In this document: piece by piece, positions 6,401 through 13,365 of the stretch
Layout of the letters: each line of letters opens with the position of its first letter
How positions within the stretch are numbered: the stretch's first letter is position 1
NCBI GenBank assembly: GCA_902773665.1
Contig: CACYFF010000006.1
Span: 1-34,800, forward strand
Direction of reading: 5' to 3'
Source: an uncultured Eubacteriales bacterium
GTDB taxonomy: Bacteria > Bacillota > Clostridia > Peptostreptococcales > Anaerovoracaceae
Length of the DNA stretch: 34,800 nucleotides
Translations under genes and position numbers: made by a program
Notes under the pieces: model-generated
Database searches by the model: none
The model's input: the letters and a program-made list of their open reading frames with translations, nothing else
Told to the model about the DNA's origin: nothing

Positions 6401-6634
6401 CTATTTCTTGCCGCTCTTTTCTATAACCCTGCCATCCCAAGTGTAATAGGGCTCTTTAATATCCGGAAAATCATGTTTCATGCAGTACACAAATGTGGGA
6501 GCGTCATTCATATGCGCCTCGAATTCGGCCTTTAAGCTATCTGGAGCATCGGCAGTGATACGACCACCATATGTACCTTCGCTCCAGGACCTGTAATATT
6601 TACTTTGCATATAGTCAGGCATCTCACCGATCAT
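6401..6634 (-). CDS. Orphan 77-aa protein, downstream of the ADP-ribosylglycohydrolase
   Basis: The ATG at 6634 follows a GGGGGAA site and lies 17 bases after the stop of the ADP-ribosylglycohydrolase gene, so it is probably co-transcribed with it. The 77-aa product is Tyr-rich (MQSKYYRSWSEGTYGGRIT) and includes APTFVYCMKHDFPDIKEPYY. It resembles the neighbouring 80- and 108-aa orphans in size and aromatic content but not in obvious sequence. There is no membrane segment and no recognised family. Confidence 0.55.
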   Translation of the reverse strand: MIGEMPDYMQSKYYRSWSEGTYGGRITADAPDSLKAEFEAHMNDAPTFVYCMKHDFPDIKEPYYTWDGRVIEKSGKK

Positions 6635-6651
6635 AAGGAGTTCCCCCTTTC

Positions 6652-7620
6652 CTACACTTCATAGGCATTTGCATGAAACGCTTCACACATCCTGCAGATC
6701 TCTTCCCGTTTTGCCAGCGCATCGAGCCATTGCTGCGGAATACTCTCATCACCGTAATACAGTCCCGCCAGCCCACCTGCAACGGCAGCTGTGGTATCGG
6801 TATCTTCTCCCAGATTCACGGCCGCCAGCACGCAGGATCTATAGTCCTGGGTATTCATAAAGCACCAAACGGCACTTTCCAGCGTGTGCACGACGTAGCC
6901 GCTGCCGCTTAACTCTTCGATTGGCGTTTGCAGAAAACCATCAGAAAGAAGGCGCAAAAAACTGTGTTTTGCAGTCTTAAGCCGTGGTTCTTCTGCGATG
7001 ACCGGTCCGATCTTTTCCATTGTGCGGTCCCAGGCAGCTTTCTTCTCCTTCCCGGAGATCAGCTGGCCGGCAAAGGTCACATAGATCAGATTTGCCAGTG
7101 CGCAGCAGACATTTGCATGCGTGATCGCCGTGACCCGGCAGATCACTTTCCTTGCCTTGGGCACATCGATAAAGTCTTCCCCGAACTTGCAATGGAGCCA
7201 GAACGCAAGCGGCAGAATGCGCATCAGACCGCCGTTGCCGCATGCGTGCTCGCTCTTTTCTCCGCATTCCCAGGCAGGAAGTTCCGGGTTTTCGATATGT
7301 CTTCGAATCGCGCGAAAACATGTGCCGCCGATATCGAAGACTTCGTTATGGGCAGTAAAAGCAGCATGCTGCATCCAATCGGCAAAGTTATCAGCGATCT
7401 TCTTGTAGTCGATCTCCCCTTCGCTTTTTGTAAGCGCATCGATCAATGCCAGGGTCATGCTCGTATCGTCCGACCATGTCCCCTTCGGCTGATGATGTGT
7501 GCCGTACTCGGTCATGCCTGTGACTGGATTTATCGCGATCTCTTCCCGACTCAGAAATTCATAGGGAACGCCAACAGCATCGGCGACGGCAAGTCCCAAT
7601 ATTGCGTTTGTAAGGTTCAT
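6652..7620 (-). CDS. ADP-ribosylglycohydrolase family protein (DraG/ARH3-like)
   Basis: A 322-aa protein matching the all-alpha ADP-ribosylglycohydrolase fold. The N-terminal metal site reads GTWSDDTSMTLAL (T48, D51, D52). The C-terminal site reads NLGEDTDTTAAVAGGLAG, supplying the second Asp/Thr set for a dinuclear Mg or Mn centre. An internal ACGNGGLMRILPL block is also typical. Such enzymes remove ADP-ribose from proteins, nucleic acids or small molecules. I start at the ATG at 7620 because the longer frame opens only with TTG. A TATAAT lies in the 60-base gap upstream. It sits between the WYL regulator and an orphan small gene. A 64-base piece of this gene reappears at 10079-10142. Confidence 0.88.
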   Translation of the reverse strand: MNLTNAILGLAVADAVGVPYEFLSREEIAINPVTGMTEYGTHHQPKGTWSDDTSMTLALIDALTKSEGEIDYKKIADNFADWMQHAAFTAHNEVFDIGGTCFRAIRRHIENPELPAWECGEKSEHACGNGGLMRILPLAFWLHCKFGEDFIDVPKARKVICRVTAITHANVCCALANLIYVTFAGQLISGKEKKAAWDRTMEKIGPVIAEEPRLKTAKHSFLRLLSDGFLQTPIEELSGSGYVVHTLESAVWCFMNTQDYRSCVLAAVNLGEDTDTTAAVAGGLAGLYYGDESIPQQWLDALAKREEICRMCEAFHANAYEV

Positions 7621-7683
7621 TCTATTCTTGCCCTTTCTTTGTTCCCGATTTAAATACAAATCGTTTTGTATTATACAGCTACG

Positions 7684-8670
7684 CTAATACTTTCCTGCGA
7701 TTGTCTTCAACTTGCCCTTCATTTTTTCTACAACTTGCTTCGGACCAATTGCCGAAACTGTTTCGCCATACTGCAAAAGCCAGAAATACAGGCCTTCGCT
7801 GTCCACCGCATCGACTCCGACGGTAATGGAATCTTCATCTTTTGAAAGCAGCATTATGTCCTCCCGCGGGAAATAGTCGAAGAGAACTTCTGCCCTGCCG
7901 GAATTTACTTTCAGCTTTAGATAGATCTTATCACCGCCGAAATTGTAAAGATTATCGTTGATATACTCCTTCAACTGCAGATCCGCGTTGGGCCCGAAGA
8001 ATTCTTCTGCGGTCACAGCAGGCTCATCCAGTTCTTTCAGGCAGCGCATCCGGTCCAGACGGTAATAAGAAATACCGTTATACTTCTTGTTGCGGCCCAC
8101 CAGGTAATAGTGGTCCCGACGCCAGATCAGGGCGTATGGACTGATCTTGAAGGGCTCGCCATTGTGAGTAAATTCATCCTGCAGATCATCATTCACTGTG
8201 CAGTAATTGAACCCGATATTATTCTTATGCCGGATTGCCTTCAGGATGGTGTCGATATAGTTCTTGGTCATCGGAATACCTTTACGCAGATCTGTTTCGA
8301 TCGGAGTCACCTGGCGCAGCATGTGTCGGCAGTCTTTGCTGCCCAGGTTCGCGATCTTCTCCGTGAACTTATGGCTGTCTGCGGCGGTAAAGAAATAAGC
8401 TTCGATAGCCGCATCCAACAGCACCTTCAGTTCCCAATCTTCGAACAGGCGGCTTGCCATAAACCAGCCCTTTTTGTTATCTTCGCAGAGAACGATGTCG
8501 TAACCGTAGTCGATGAGTGCGGCGATATCCCGTTGGACAGCCTTTCGCTCCGCGCAAATACCGTAGAGTTTCAGTTGCTCGATAATCTGATTGGTGGTGA
8601 TGGGGTGATCCTCGTCAGTATCTTTTAAGATATCTAACACCCTTAGCAGTTTAATCTTTGTAACTTCCAT
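7684..8670 (-). CDS. HTH-WYL transcriptional regulator
   Basis: A 328-aa regulator. Residues 1-70 form a winged-helix domain (VTKIKLLRVLDILKDTDEDH, then AERKAVQRDIAALIDYGYDI). The middle is a WYL domain, with ISPYALIWRRDHYYLVGRNK carrying the sheet that gives the family its name and YRLDRMRCLKEL following. A WCX-like C-terminal domain (AEVLFDYFPREDI, then YFWLLQYGETV) ends it. The start at 8670 follows GAGGCGGAT. WYL proteins sense ligands, often nucleotides or nucleic acid, and several control phage-defence islands (BrxR and CapW type). Its own promoter carries the TGTCC element shared by four nearby units, suggesting autoregulation. Confidence 0.88.
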   Translation of the reverse strand: MEVTKIKLLRVLDILKDTDEDHPITTNQIIEQLKLYGICAERKAVQRDIAALIDYGYDIVLCEDNKKGWFMASRLFEDWELKVLLDAAIEAYFFTAADSHKFTEKIANLGSKDCRHMLRQVTPIETDLRKGIPMTKNYIDTILKAIRHKNNIGFNYCTVNDDLQDEFTHNGEPFKISPYALIWRRDHYYLVGRNKKYNGISYYRLDRMRCLKELDEPAVTAEEFFGPNADLQLKEYINDNLYNFGGDKIYLKLKVNSGRAEVLFDYFPREDIMLLSKDEDSITVGVDAVDSEGLYFWLLQYGETVSAIGPKQVVEKMKGKLKTIAGKY

Positions 8671-8718
8671 ATCCGCCTCGATTCTACGGGCACGAAAAGA
8701 CCCGCCTCCACTAACCAT

Positions 8719-8750
8719 AGTATAGCAGATGGCGGGCCGAATTTGGGACA
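8719..8750 (-). promoter_or_regulatory. Promoter of the WYL regulator with a TGTCC half-site
   Basis: Read leftward: TGTCCC (8750-8745), 20 bases, TATACT (8724-8719). Only one half-site is clear; the second arm of the inverted repeat is degenerate. It starts just past the stop of the 84-aa gene at 8753. Confidence 0.5.
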
Positions 8751-8752
8751 GG

Positions 8753-9007
8753 TTATTGCAGCGAATCGCGAAGTTCTTTTACAGCTTCTCTGGCCTCTTC
8801 TATCGTCTTACATTTTTCTATGATGACCAAAATGGCTTTCGTTGTAAAGTTCAATGCTGCTTTAATATCTTCTGCAACGCAAGCTTCCATGTATTCTTCG
8901 TAATCATCCATACTCAATATCTTCTTTCTTTTTAAAACAGCGGCATATAACCGTACTTCCGCCGCTGAAAGCGCAAAGCGCCAAGTTTTTTGGAAGTTCT
9001 CTTGCAT
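8753..9007 (-). CDS. Orphan 84-aa helical protein
   Basis: The frame from the ATG at 9007 encodes 84 mostly helical residues (FALSAAEVRLYAAVLKRKK, then EEAREAVKELRDSLQ). There is no Shine-Dalgarno before this ATG, so the start is uncertain. There is no membrane segment and no recognised family. It lies upstream of the WYL gene on the same strand, but the WYL promoter is in between, so it is probably a separate unit. The 160 bases upstream of it show no clear promoter and nothing else that I recognise. Confidence 0.45.
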   Translation of the reverse strand: MQENFQKTWRFALSAAEVRLYAAVLKRKKILSMDDYEEYMEACVAEDIKAALNFTTKAILVIIEKCKTIEEAREAVKELRDSLQ

Positions 9008-9166
9008 TGGATATCAGGAAAGCTGATGGATGGGTTCCATAACCATTACCTTAAACTTTGACCGGAAATTAGAATAACGGAAACCTTTATCCTTAACGTT
9101 ATACCCTTACCTGCGGTGCACGATCGTGACCGGAGTTAGAAAAGAGAACAGCCACGGAAAATTTGT

Positions 9167-9676
9167 CTATTCTTCGATTTCCAGGGTCACACTGTTGTTG
9201 ACCACATCCAGCGCCACCTGCAGTCTGGCTAATTCATCGGATACTGCCGACAGATCAGAAGCTGCCTTTTCCACATCGTAATTGGCGTAGCGATACTCTA
9301 CGATTCCCTTGCTCATATAGCCGTTTGCATTGATCCTCGCCTTCGGCGGCACCAATGCCATCTGTGCCAGTTTACGTTTTCGGGCACTTAACTGGGGGAT
9401 GTAGACCAGTGCCTCGTCGATCGTCAGATCGAAACCCGGAATCTGAGTTGTTGCGTTGAATACGTTGATCGCATGCTTTACTTTACGGATCTTCTGCTCC
9501 AATGCAGCAAGTGTTTCCTGTGTTTGCTCATAGTTGTATGCCGGTCGCGCATCTTCTAAAATCTCTTCGATCGCAGCAACGAATACTGTATTTTGTTCTT
9601 CGCGGCTCTTAAATGCCGCATGGGTTTCATTGAGTTTACGCAGCAGTTTTGCTGCTTCCGCTGATGTGTATTTCAT
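9167..9676 (-). CDS. Coiled-coil protein, possibly DIP1984-like
   Basis: A 169-aa protein starting at the ATG at 9676 behind AGGAAGGGA. It is helical with alternating charge: EETHAAF-type N-terminus, EQKIRKVKHAINVFNATTQ in the centre, then IDEALVYIPQLSARKRKLAQ, and a C-terminal SDELARLQVALDVVNNSVTL. The order of a helical hairpin, an I-N-x-x-N/T segment and a final long helix ending in aliphatic-Asn residues recalls the DIP1984 family, but this is from memory and weak. Its role is unknown. Its promoter carries the shared TGTCC element. Confidence 0.6.
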   Translation of the reverse strand: MKYTSAEAAKLLRKLNETHAAFKSREEQNTVFVAAIEEILEDARPAYNYEQTQETLAALEQKIRKVKHAINVFNATTQIPGFDLTIDEALVYIPQLSARKRKLAQMALVPPKARINANGYMSKGIVEYRYANYDVEKAASDLSAVSDELARLQVALDVVNNSVTLEIEE

Positions 9677-9717
9677 TGATCCCTTCCTCATATATTGTCG
9701 CTGCCAGCTACAGTTTC

Positions 9718-9751
9718 ATTCTAAGCGGAACCTTGTGACAAAAATGGGACA
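9718..9751 (-). promoter_or_regulatory. Promoter with TGTCC element
   Basis: Read leftward: TGTCCC (9751-9746), 22 bases, TAGAAT (9723-9718). On the plus strand the partner arm is TGTGA (9734-9738), an imperfect half-site with an 8-bp centre. Confidence 0.5.
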
Positions 9752-9890
9752 AGTGCTGTGCTTGGCTTCCGTCTATAAAAAGTATTCTCTTTCGCAACGA
9801 CCATCATGCTTTGGCTTGGCTTGTTTCTGCGTTGAAGTGCGATAGGCTGGATGGTTTCTATGCCGGAACGCCGTCTATGCCGGACGGCCC

Positions 9891-10061
9891 CTATGCCTTT
9901 TTTCAAATATTCGATTAGTGTCTTAGAAAATCTATGACCGTTCGAAGCAAATAAAAAAAATGACTTAGATTTCAGCTGATTTCTAAGTCAGTTGCTCTAA
10001 AATCTCAAAATTGACTTAGGATTTCTAAGTCTTTTTGAGTGTTTTTCGCAAATAGCCATAC
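9891..10061 (+). repeat. 170-bp structured direct repeat, copy 1 (left of hipBA)
   Basis: It begins CTATGCC and ends GCCATAC. It contains hairpin A (9961-9990, arms TGACTTAGA/TCTAAGTCA plus an inner CAG/CTG stem) and hairpin B (10013-10031, GACTTAGGA/TTCTAAGTC) followed by TTTTT. Copy 2 at 11917-12085 has the same order, orientation and spacing with roughly 80 percent identity by eye. Bases 9692-9890, to its left, contain only the TGTCC promoter and three short CTATGCC-type repeats. Confidence 0.85.
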
Positions 10062-10062
10062 T

Positions 10063-10236
10063 CTACAGGTTTTCCCTACGAATCGCTCGAAAGCATGTGC
10101 TGCCGATATCGAAGACTTTGTTATGGGCAGTAAAAGCAGCATAGGCGATCAGTTCAGTTGCCCGTTTCTGGTGCTTTGTGTCGTTCAGTTCGGCCTGCAG
10201 AAAGCTCTCAAACTCCCGGAAATCATCTGCCGGCAT
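10063..10236 (-). pseudogene. Chimeric remnant ending in an ADP-ribosylglycohydrolase fragment
   Basis: A 57-codon frame from an ATG at 10236 without a Shine-Dalgarno. The first half reads MPADDFREFESFLQAELNDT and is not recognised. It then continues in frame as AAFTAHNKVFDIGSTCFRAI, which is the internal segment of the ADP-ribosylglycohydrolase at 6652 (AAFTAHNEVFDIGGTCFRAI). The DNA match is 10079-10142 against 7304-7367, with only four differences in 64 bases. The frame stops five codons later at the edge of the structured repeat. It is too short and lacks both metal sites, so it is a rearrangement scar rather than an enzyme. Confidence 0.75.
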
Positions 10237-10285
10237 TTTTGGTCAATTTCCATGGGATATAGCAATAGATTTGGAATGGCTGCAC

Positions 10286-10345
10286 TTGATTTAGCCGTTC
10301 GGCTTAGTCTATAATGAACATAACAGGAGTTCGCCGTTCGGCGAA
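10286..10345 (+). promoter_or_regulatory. hipBA promoter with two palindromic operators
   Basis: A -35 TTGATT (10286-10291), 18-bp spacer and perfect TATAAT (10310-10315). Two related 16-bp palindromes flank the -10: TTAGCCGTTCGGCTTA (10291-10306, one mismatched pair) inside the spacer, and TTCGCCGTTCGGCGAA (10330-10345, perfect). The centres are 39 bp apart. The position fits repression by the HipB protein encoded just downstream, as in known hip operons; the site sequence differs from the E. coli one. Confidence 0.75.
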
Positions 10346-10360
10346 GAAAGGTTATTTCAT

Positions 10361-10573
10361 ATGATCTCAGATGCAAGATCCTTCGGAGCTGCACTCCGGC
10401 AGCGGCGCAAAGAACTCGGATATACCCAGAGTTTCCTCTCTGAATTCAGCGGTTTTTCCGTAAGTTTTATCTCCGACCTTGAAAACGGAAAAAGCACCGC
10501 CGAATTAGGAAAAGCGCTCTATCTGGCAAATCTTCTGGGGCTCGACTGCAGTCTCACAAGGAGGGGCGATTGA
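10361..10573 (+). CDS. hipB: HipB-like XRE-family antitoxin/repressor
   Basis: A 70-aa Cro/CI-type helix-turn-helix protein. Residues 8-58 carry the XRE fold: FGAALRQRRKELGYTQSFLS, then FSGFSVSFISDLENGKS, where the second part is the recognition helix. It is about the minimum size for a HipB. It follows AAGGTT and a strong promoter with two palindromes. The stop overlaps the hipA start by one base (TGATG). HipB neutralises HipA and represses the operon in characterised systems. Confidence 0.85.
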   Translation: MISDARSFGAALRQRRKELGYTQSFLSEFSGFSVSFISDLENGKSTAELGKALYLANLLGLDCSLTRRGD

Positions 10574-11850
10574 TGGAACCGCTTATTGTAAGCATTGAGC
10601 GAAATGGAGAAATGGTGCAGGCTGGCACGATAAGCGGAACCGGCGTCTCCGATGCGCGCTTTCAGTATTCCGCAGGATATCTCCGGTCACCGGGGGCCTT
10701 CCGTCTTTCGATCAGTTTGCCGCTTCAGGAGCAGCCTTTCTCCCCTGTCCAGACGGCAAACTACTTTGAAGGGTTACTTCCGGAGGGATTTACCAGAAGA
10801 TCCGTGGCGCAGTGGATGCGTGTGGATGAAGGCGATTACCTCTCTATCCTGCACGGGCTTGGGCGGGAATGCCTGGGAGCGGTCAGCATAACAGAACCCG
10901 GGGAAGAAATTCAGGCTTCCTATGAACGGGTCACGGAAGAACAAGTGCGGCAGCTTGCCTCGGAAGGCGCCTTAAAGTCTGCCGAACTTGTAACGAAATC
11001 CCACCTGTCCTTGACCGGTGCAAGCGGTAAGGTCGGATTGTATTATGATGAGCCGAAGAACGCCTGGTATCTTCCCCGGGGGACAGCACCAAGTACACAT
11101 ATCGTAAAACAGAGCCATATCCGTCTGGATGCGATCGTGACCAATGAACAGCTTTGTCTTCTGACGGCCCGGCGGTGCGGAATCACGGTTCCGGATAGTT
11201 TCATCATTAACACAGGCGATGGCAGCGATGGCGAAGTGTTGTTTGCAACAGAGCGGTACGATCGTGTGTTCCCTGCAGTTCCCAGGATGGTCGACAAGAT
11301 CCCCTGCCCTCTCAGACTCCATCAGGAAGACTTTGCGCAGGCGCTGGGGATTCCTTCTGCAGCAAAATACGAGCGTGAATCCAGCCATTACATGCAGGAT
11401 ATGTTCGACATTCTGCGGAGATACTCTTCGGATCCGATTGCAGATCAGCTTAAACTATGGGACATGATCGCCTTTGACTATCTGATCGGCAATACGGATG
11501 CGCACATCAAGAATTTCTCACTGCTGCACAGCCCGGATATGAAACAGGTCCGGCTTGCCCCTGCCTATGACATCATCAGCACTACCGTGTACGAACAAAG
11601 CACACGGGATATGGCCTTCAGGATTGGCGGCGAGATAAATATCGACGACATTACAACTGATAGTTTTCGAATGGCTGCAGAACAGGTCGGCTTGGGCAAG
11701 AGAATGGCAATGAAGCGTTTTGATGAGATGCGAGAGCGCTTTAGCCCCTCATTGCGACAATCGGCAGAAGAACTCGTTGCTGCAGGGTATTCGAAGGCAT
11801 CGGAGATTGCAAAACAGATTCTGTGCAGTGGTGGCATCGCCAAATATTAG
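10573..11850 (+). CDS. hipA: HipA-like Ser/Thr kinase toxin
   Basis: A 425-aa full-length HipA kinase. The N-terminal domain includes NYFEGLLPEGFTR (residues 63-75). SLTGASGKVGL (146-156) is the flexible phosphate-binding loop, followed by STHIVK (174-179) with the ATP-anchoring Lys. The catalytic loop is IGNTDAHIKN with D309, K313 and N314. LAPAYDI (328-334) carries the metal-binding D333. LHQEDFAQALG (249-259) is the usual HipA box. E. coli HipA phosphorylates GltX and induces persistence; the target here is unknown. I start at 10573, behind AGGAGGGG inside hipB. The kinase motifs are all present, so it is probably active. The cassette is enclosed by 170-bp repeats. Confidence 0.9.
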   Translation: MEPLIVSIERNGEMVQAGTISGTGVSDARFQYSAGYLRSPGAFRLSISLPLQEQPFSPVQTANYFEGLLPEGFTRRSVAQWMRVDEGDYLSILHGLGRECLGAVSITEPGEEIQASYERVTEEQVRQLASEGALKSAELVTKSHLSLTGASGKVGLYYDEPKNAWYLPRGTAPSTHIVKQSHIRLDAIVTNEQLCLLTARRCGITVPDSFIINTGDGSDGEVLFATERYDRVFPAVPRMVDKIPCPLRLHQEDFAQALGIPSAAKYERESSHYMQDMFDILRRYSSDPIADQLKLWDMIAFDYLIGNTDAHIKNFSLLHSPDMKQVRLAPAYDIISTTVYEQSTRDMAFRIGGEINIDDITTDSFRMAAEQVGLGKRMAMKRFDEMRERFSPSLRQSAEELVAAGYSKASEIAKQILCSGGIAKY

Positions 11851-11916
11851 AGGTGAAATATAATACCTGCATCCGTTTGTTTCGTGGTGAGGTGCAACAT
11901 GCAGGATCGCTCCCAT

Positions 11917-12085
11917 CTATGCCATTTTTTAAAAAAATAATTAGTGTCTTAGAAATTCTACGACATTTCGAAGAAAGCATAAAAATGACTTAGATTTCGG
12001 CCGATTTCTAAGTCAATTTCTACAAAACATCAAAAAAGACTTAGAAATTCTAAGTCTTTTTGAATATTTTTGCAAATTGCCATAC
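11917..12085 (+). repeat. 170-bp structured direct repeat, copy 2 (right of hipBA)
   Basis: Same layout as copy 1. Hairpin A is 11986-12015 and hairpin B 12038-12056 (perfect 9-bp arms), followed by TTTTT. In hairpin A the inner stem is CGG/CCG here against CAG/CTG in copy 1, a compensatory change that keeps the pairing. It probably also terminates hipA. The following 12086-12186 holds only a degenerate TGTCC-like site (12121-12137). Confidence 0.85.
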
Positions 12086-12186
12086 GCCCATGTTTTCACC
12101 ACGTTTCCGCTATAGCATGTTGTCCAAACATGGGCTGAATCAGGCAAAACAGATAAAAGCTACATCTCGCGAAGCTCTTTTGACCC

Positions 12187-12597
12187 TTAGAACGGTATAT
12201 CGTCCTCAAACTTGACGAAGGGGTCATCCTCCATTTTGTAGAATCCCGGCGGCCCGGGCTCGGCCTTGGCGTCGTCCTGCTTGCGGCCCAGCAGGTCCAC
12301 GCGTTCGGCCACGACTTCGGTCACGTAGACCTTGCGGCCGTCCTTCTCGTAGCTCCTGGTCTGCAGCCTGCCGGTGACCCCGACAAGACTGCCCTTCGCA
12401 GCATATTTTTCAATGATCTCCGCGGTCTTCCCGAAGGCTACGATGTCCGGGAAATCCGCGGTCGGTTCCTTGCCGTCCCGGGTGCGCACCCGATCTACAG
12501 CAAGGGTAAAGTTTGCAACGGCCATCTGGCTTTGAGATGCGTAGCGGATCTGTGGGTCACGCACCAGCCGGCCGGTTAAAGTAACGCTATTCATCAT
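12187..12597 (-). CDS. ssb: Single-stranded DNA-binding protein
   Basis: A 136-aa SSB. The OB fold spans about residues 1-105: MNSVTLTGRLVRDPQIRYAS, then VANFTLAVDR, DFPDIVAFGKTAEIIEKY and GSLVGVTGRLQTRSYEKDGR. A short flexible linker leads to the acidic tip DDIPF, the standard partner-docking tail. It is slightly shorter than most housekeeping SSBs, which fits a mobile-element or island copy. GAGGAGGGAG precedes a double ATG at 12597. The start overlaps the previous gene by about eleven bases, so the two form an operon. There is no rpsF or rpsR neighbour, so it is probably not the primary ssb. Confidence 0.92.
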   Translation of the reverse strand: MMNSVTLTGRLVRDPQIRYASQSQMAVANFTLAVDRVRTRDGKEPTADFPDIVAFGKTAEIIEKYAAKGSLVGVTGRLQTRSYEKDGRKVYVTEVVAERVDLLGRKQDDAKAEPGPPGFYKMEDDPFVKFEDDIPF

Positions 12598-12973
12598 CTC
12601 CCTCCTCTTCTTCGTCTTCTGGTTCGATAATGTCGGAACGGATGATCTCGTACCGGAATGTGTAGCAAAGTCTGTGCCATGCGTACTTCATGTTGAAGAT
12701 GGCCCAGCGGATGCGCGCTCCGAGGGCGCCGCCCCGTACGCGCAGCGGCTGCAGGACTACCATGCCGTCTTCGAGGGTCAGCCGGCCCACGCAGCCCAGG
12801 TCGCTGCAGCGGTAGATCCGCGCGTAAGCGATGTCTTCCGGGAGAAGCCCGTTGTCGTTCATCCAGTTGGCAAAGTCCTGGATCAGCTCCTGGAGCTTGT
12901 CGGATACGGCCGTGAGCCCTACATCCTTGCCTTTGTCTTCACATTCAAGAAAAAAGTGTGTGCTGTCTGGCAT
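12587..12973 (-). CDS. Orphan 128-aa protein co-encoded with SSB
   Basis: The ATG at 12973 follows AAAGGAGAA. The product has an acidic N-terminal half (LQELIQDFANWMNDNGLLPE), a Cys pair in CSDLGCVGRL, a more basic aromatic block (WAIFNMKYAWHRLCYTFRYE), and ends in a run of Glu/Asp (EPEDEEEEGDDE). The acidic tail resembles DNA mimicry or the tails of DNA-handling proteins, but that is inference. No family is recognised. It overlaps ssb and is driven by a TGTCC-type promoter. Confidence 0.6.
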   Translation of the reverse strand: MPDSTHFFLECEDKGKDVGLTAVSDKLQELIQDFANWMNDNGLLPEDIAYARIYRCSDLGCVGRLTLEDGMVVLQPLRVRGGALGARIRWAIFNMKYAWHRLCYTFRYEIIRSDIIEPEDEEEEGDDE

Positions 12974-13026
12974 GCATTCTCCTTTCCATGCGGTGTTCAG
13001 TTGTTAAGGTACCGGGGGATGTTAAC

Positions 13027-13060
13027 AGTATAAACGATGGAGTGGGTGAAAAATAGGACA
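13027..13060 (-). promoter_or_regulatory. Promoter of the 128-aa/ssb operon with TGTCC element
   Basis: Read leftward: TGTCCT (13060-13055), 22 bases, TATACT (13032-13027). The second half-site is degenerate. Transcription would start about 45 bases before the ATG at 12973. Confidence 0.5.
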
Positions 13061-13365
13061 GTTTAGTTGAAATGAATAAACAGTCGAATGCAAGAAAAAT
13101 TAAAACGCTGCTGCGATTCCCGATACCACAAGACCAACAGTTTAATCCTGCAATGGTTCGGGGTCAATTTCTGAAAAACCGGCGATTTAAGGCGATTTTG
13201 ACAGCGGAGTGTAATTCGGACCCGCCTGCCGATCTTTCGCACGCCTACGGGACGATTTGGCGGGTCAGAGGAGCCGCGAATGCCCAGGGTGAGGCAGCCT
13301 GCTTGACAAGAGAACGGAACTGTTTCAAACTGGATGTATCAGTCAAGGAAAGGAGACCACGAATC
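13061..13365 (+). other. Gene-free leader region
   Basis: About 300 bases with no convincing gene; an in-frame extension from 13072 into the next gene looks non-coding and would include that gene's ribosome site. Perfect 8-bp arms GACCCGCC (13219-13226) and GGCGGGTC (13259-13266) could form a stem. A TTGACA at 13303-13308 may be a -35, but its -10 (CAAACT) is poor. Confidence 0.35.

Noticed and set aside
9891-12085. Repeats around hipBA as a CRISPR remnant
   Set aside because: There are only two long copies with internal hairpins and a 1.8-kb gene pair between them; no short repeat-spacer periodicity and no cas genes.
12121-12137. Sixth TGTCC-type promoter site
   Set aside because: One half-site and its flank match, but the partner arm is GGCTG, no -10 follows at the right spacing and no gene starts downstream in either direction.
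13072-13365. N-terminal extension of the flavin split-barrel gene
   Set aside because: The extension would translate the strong ribosome site before 13366, and the family begins near that ATG.
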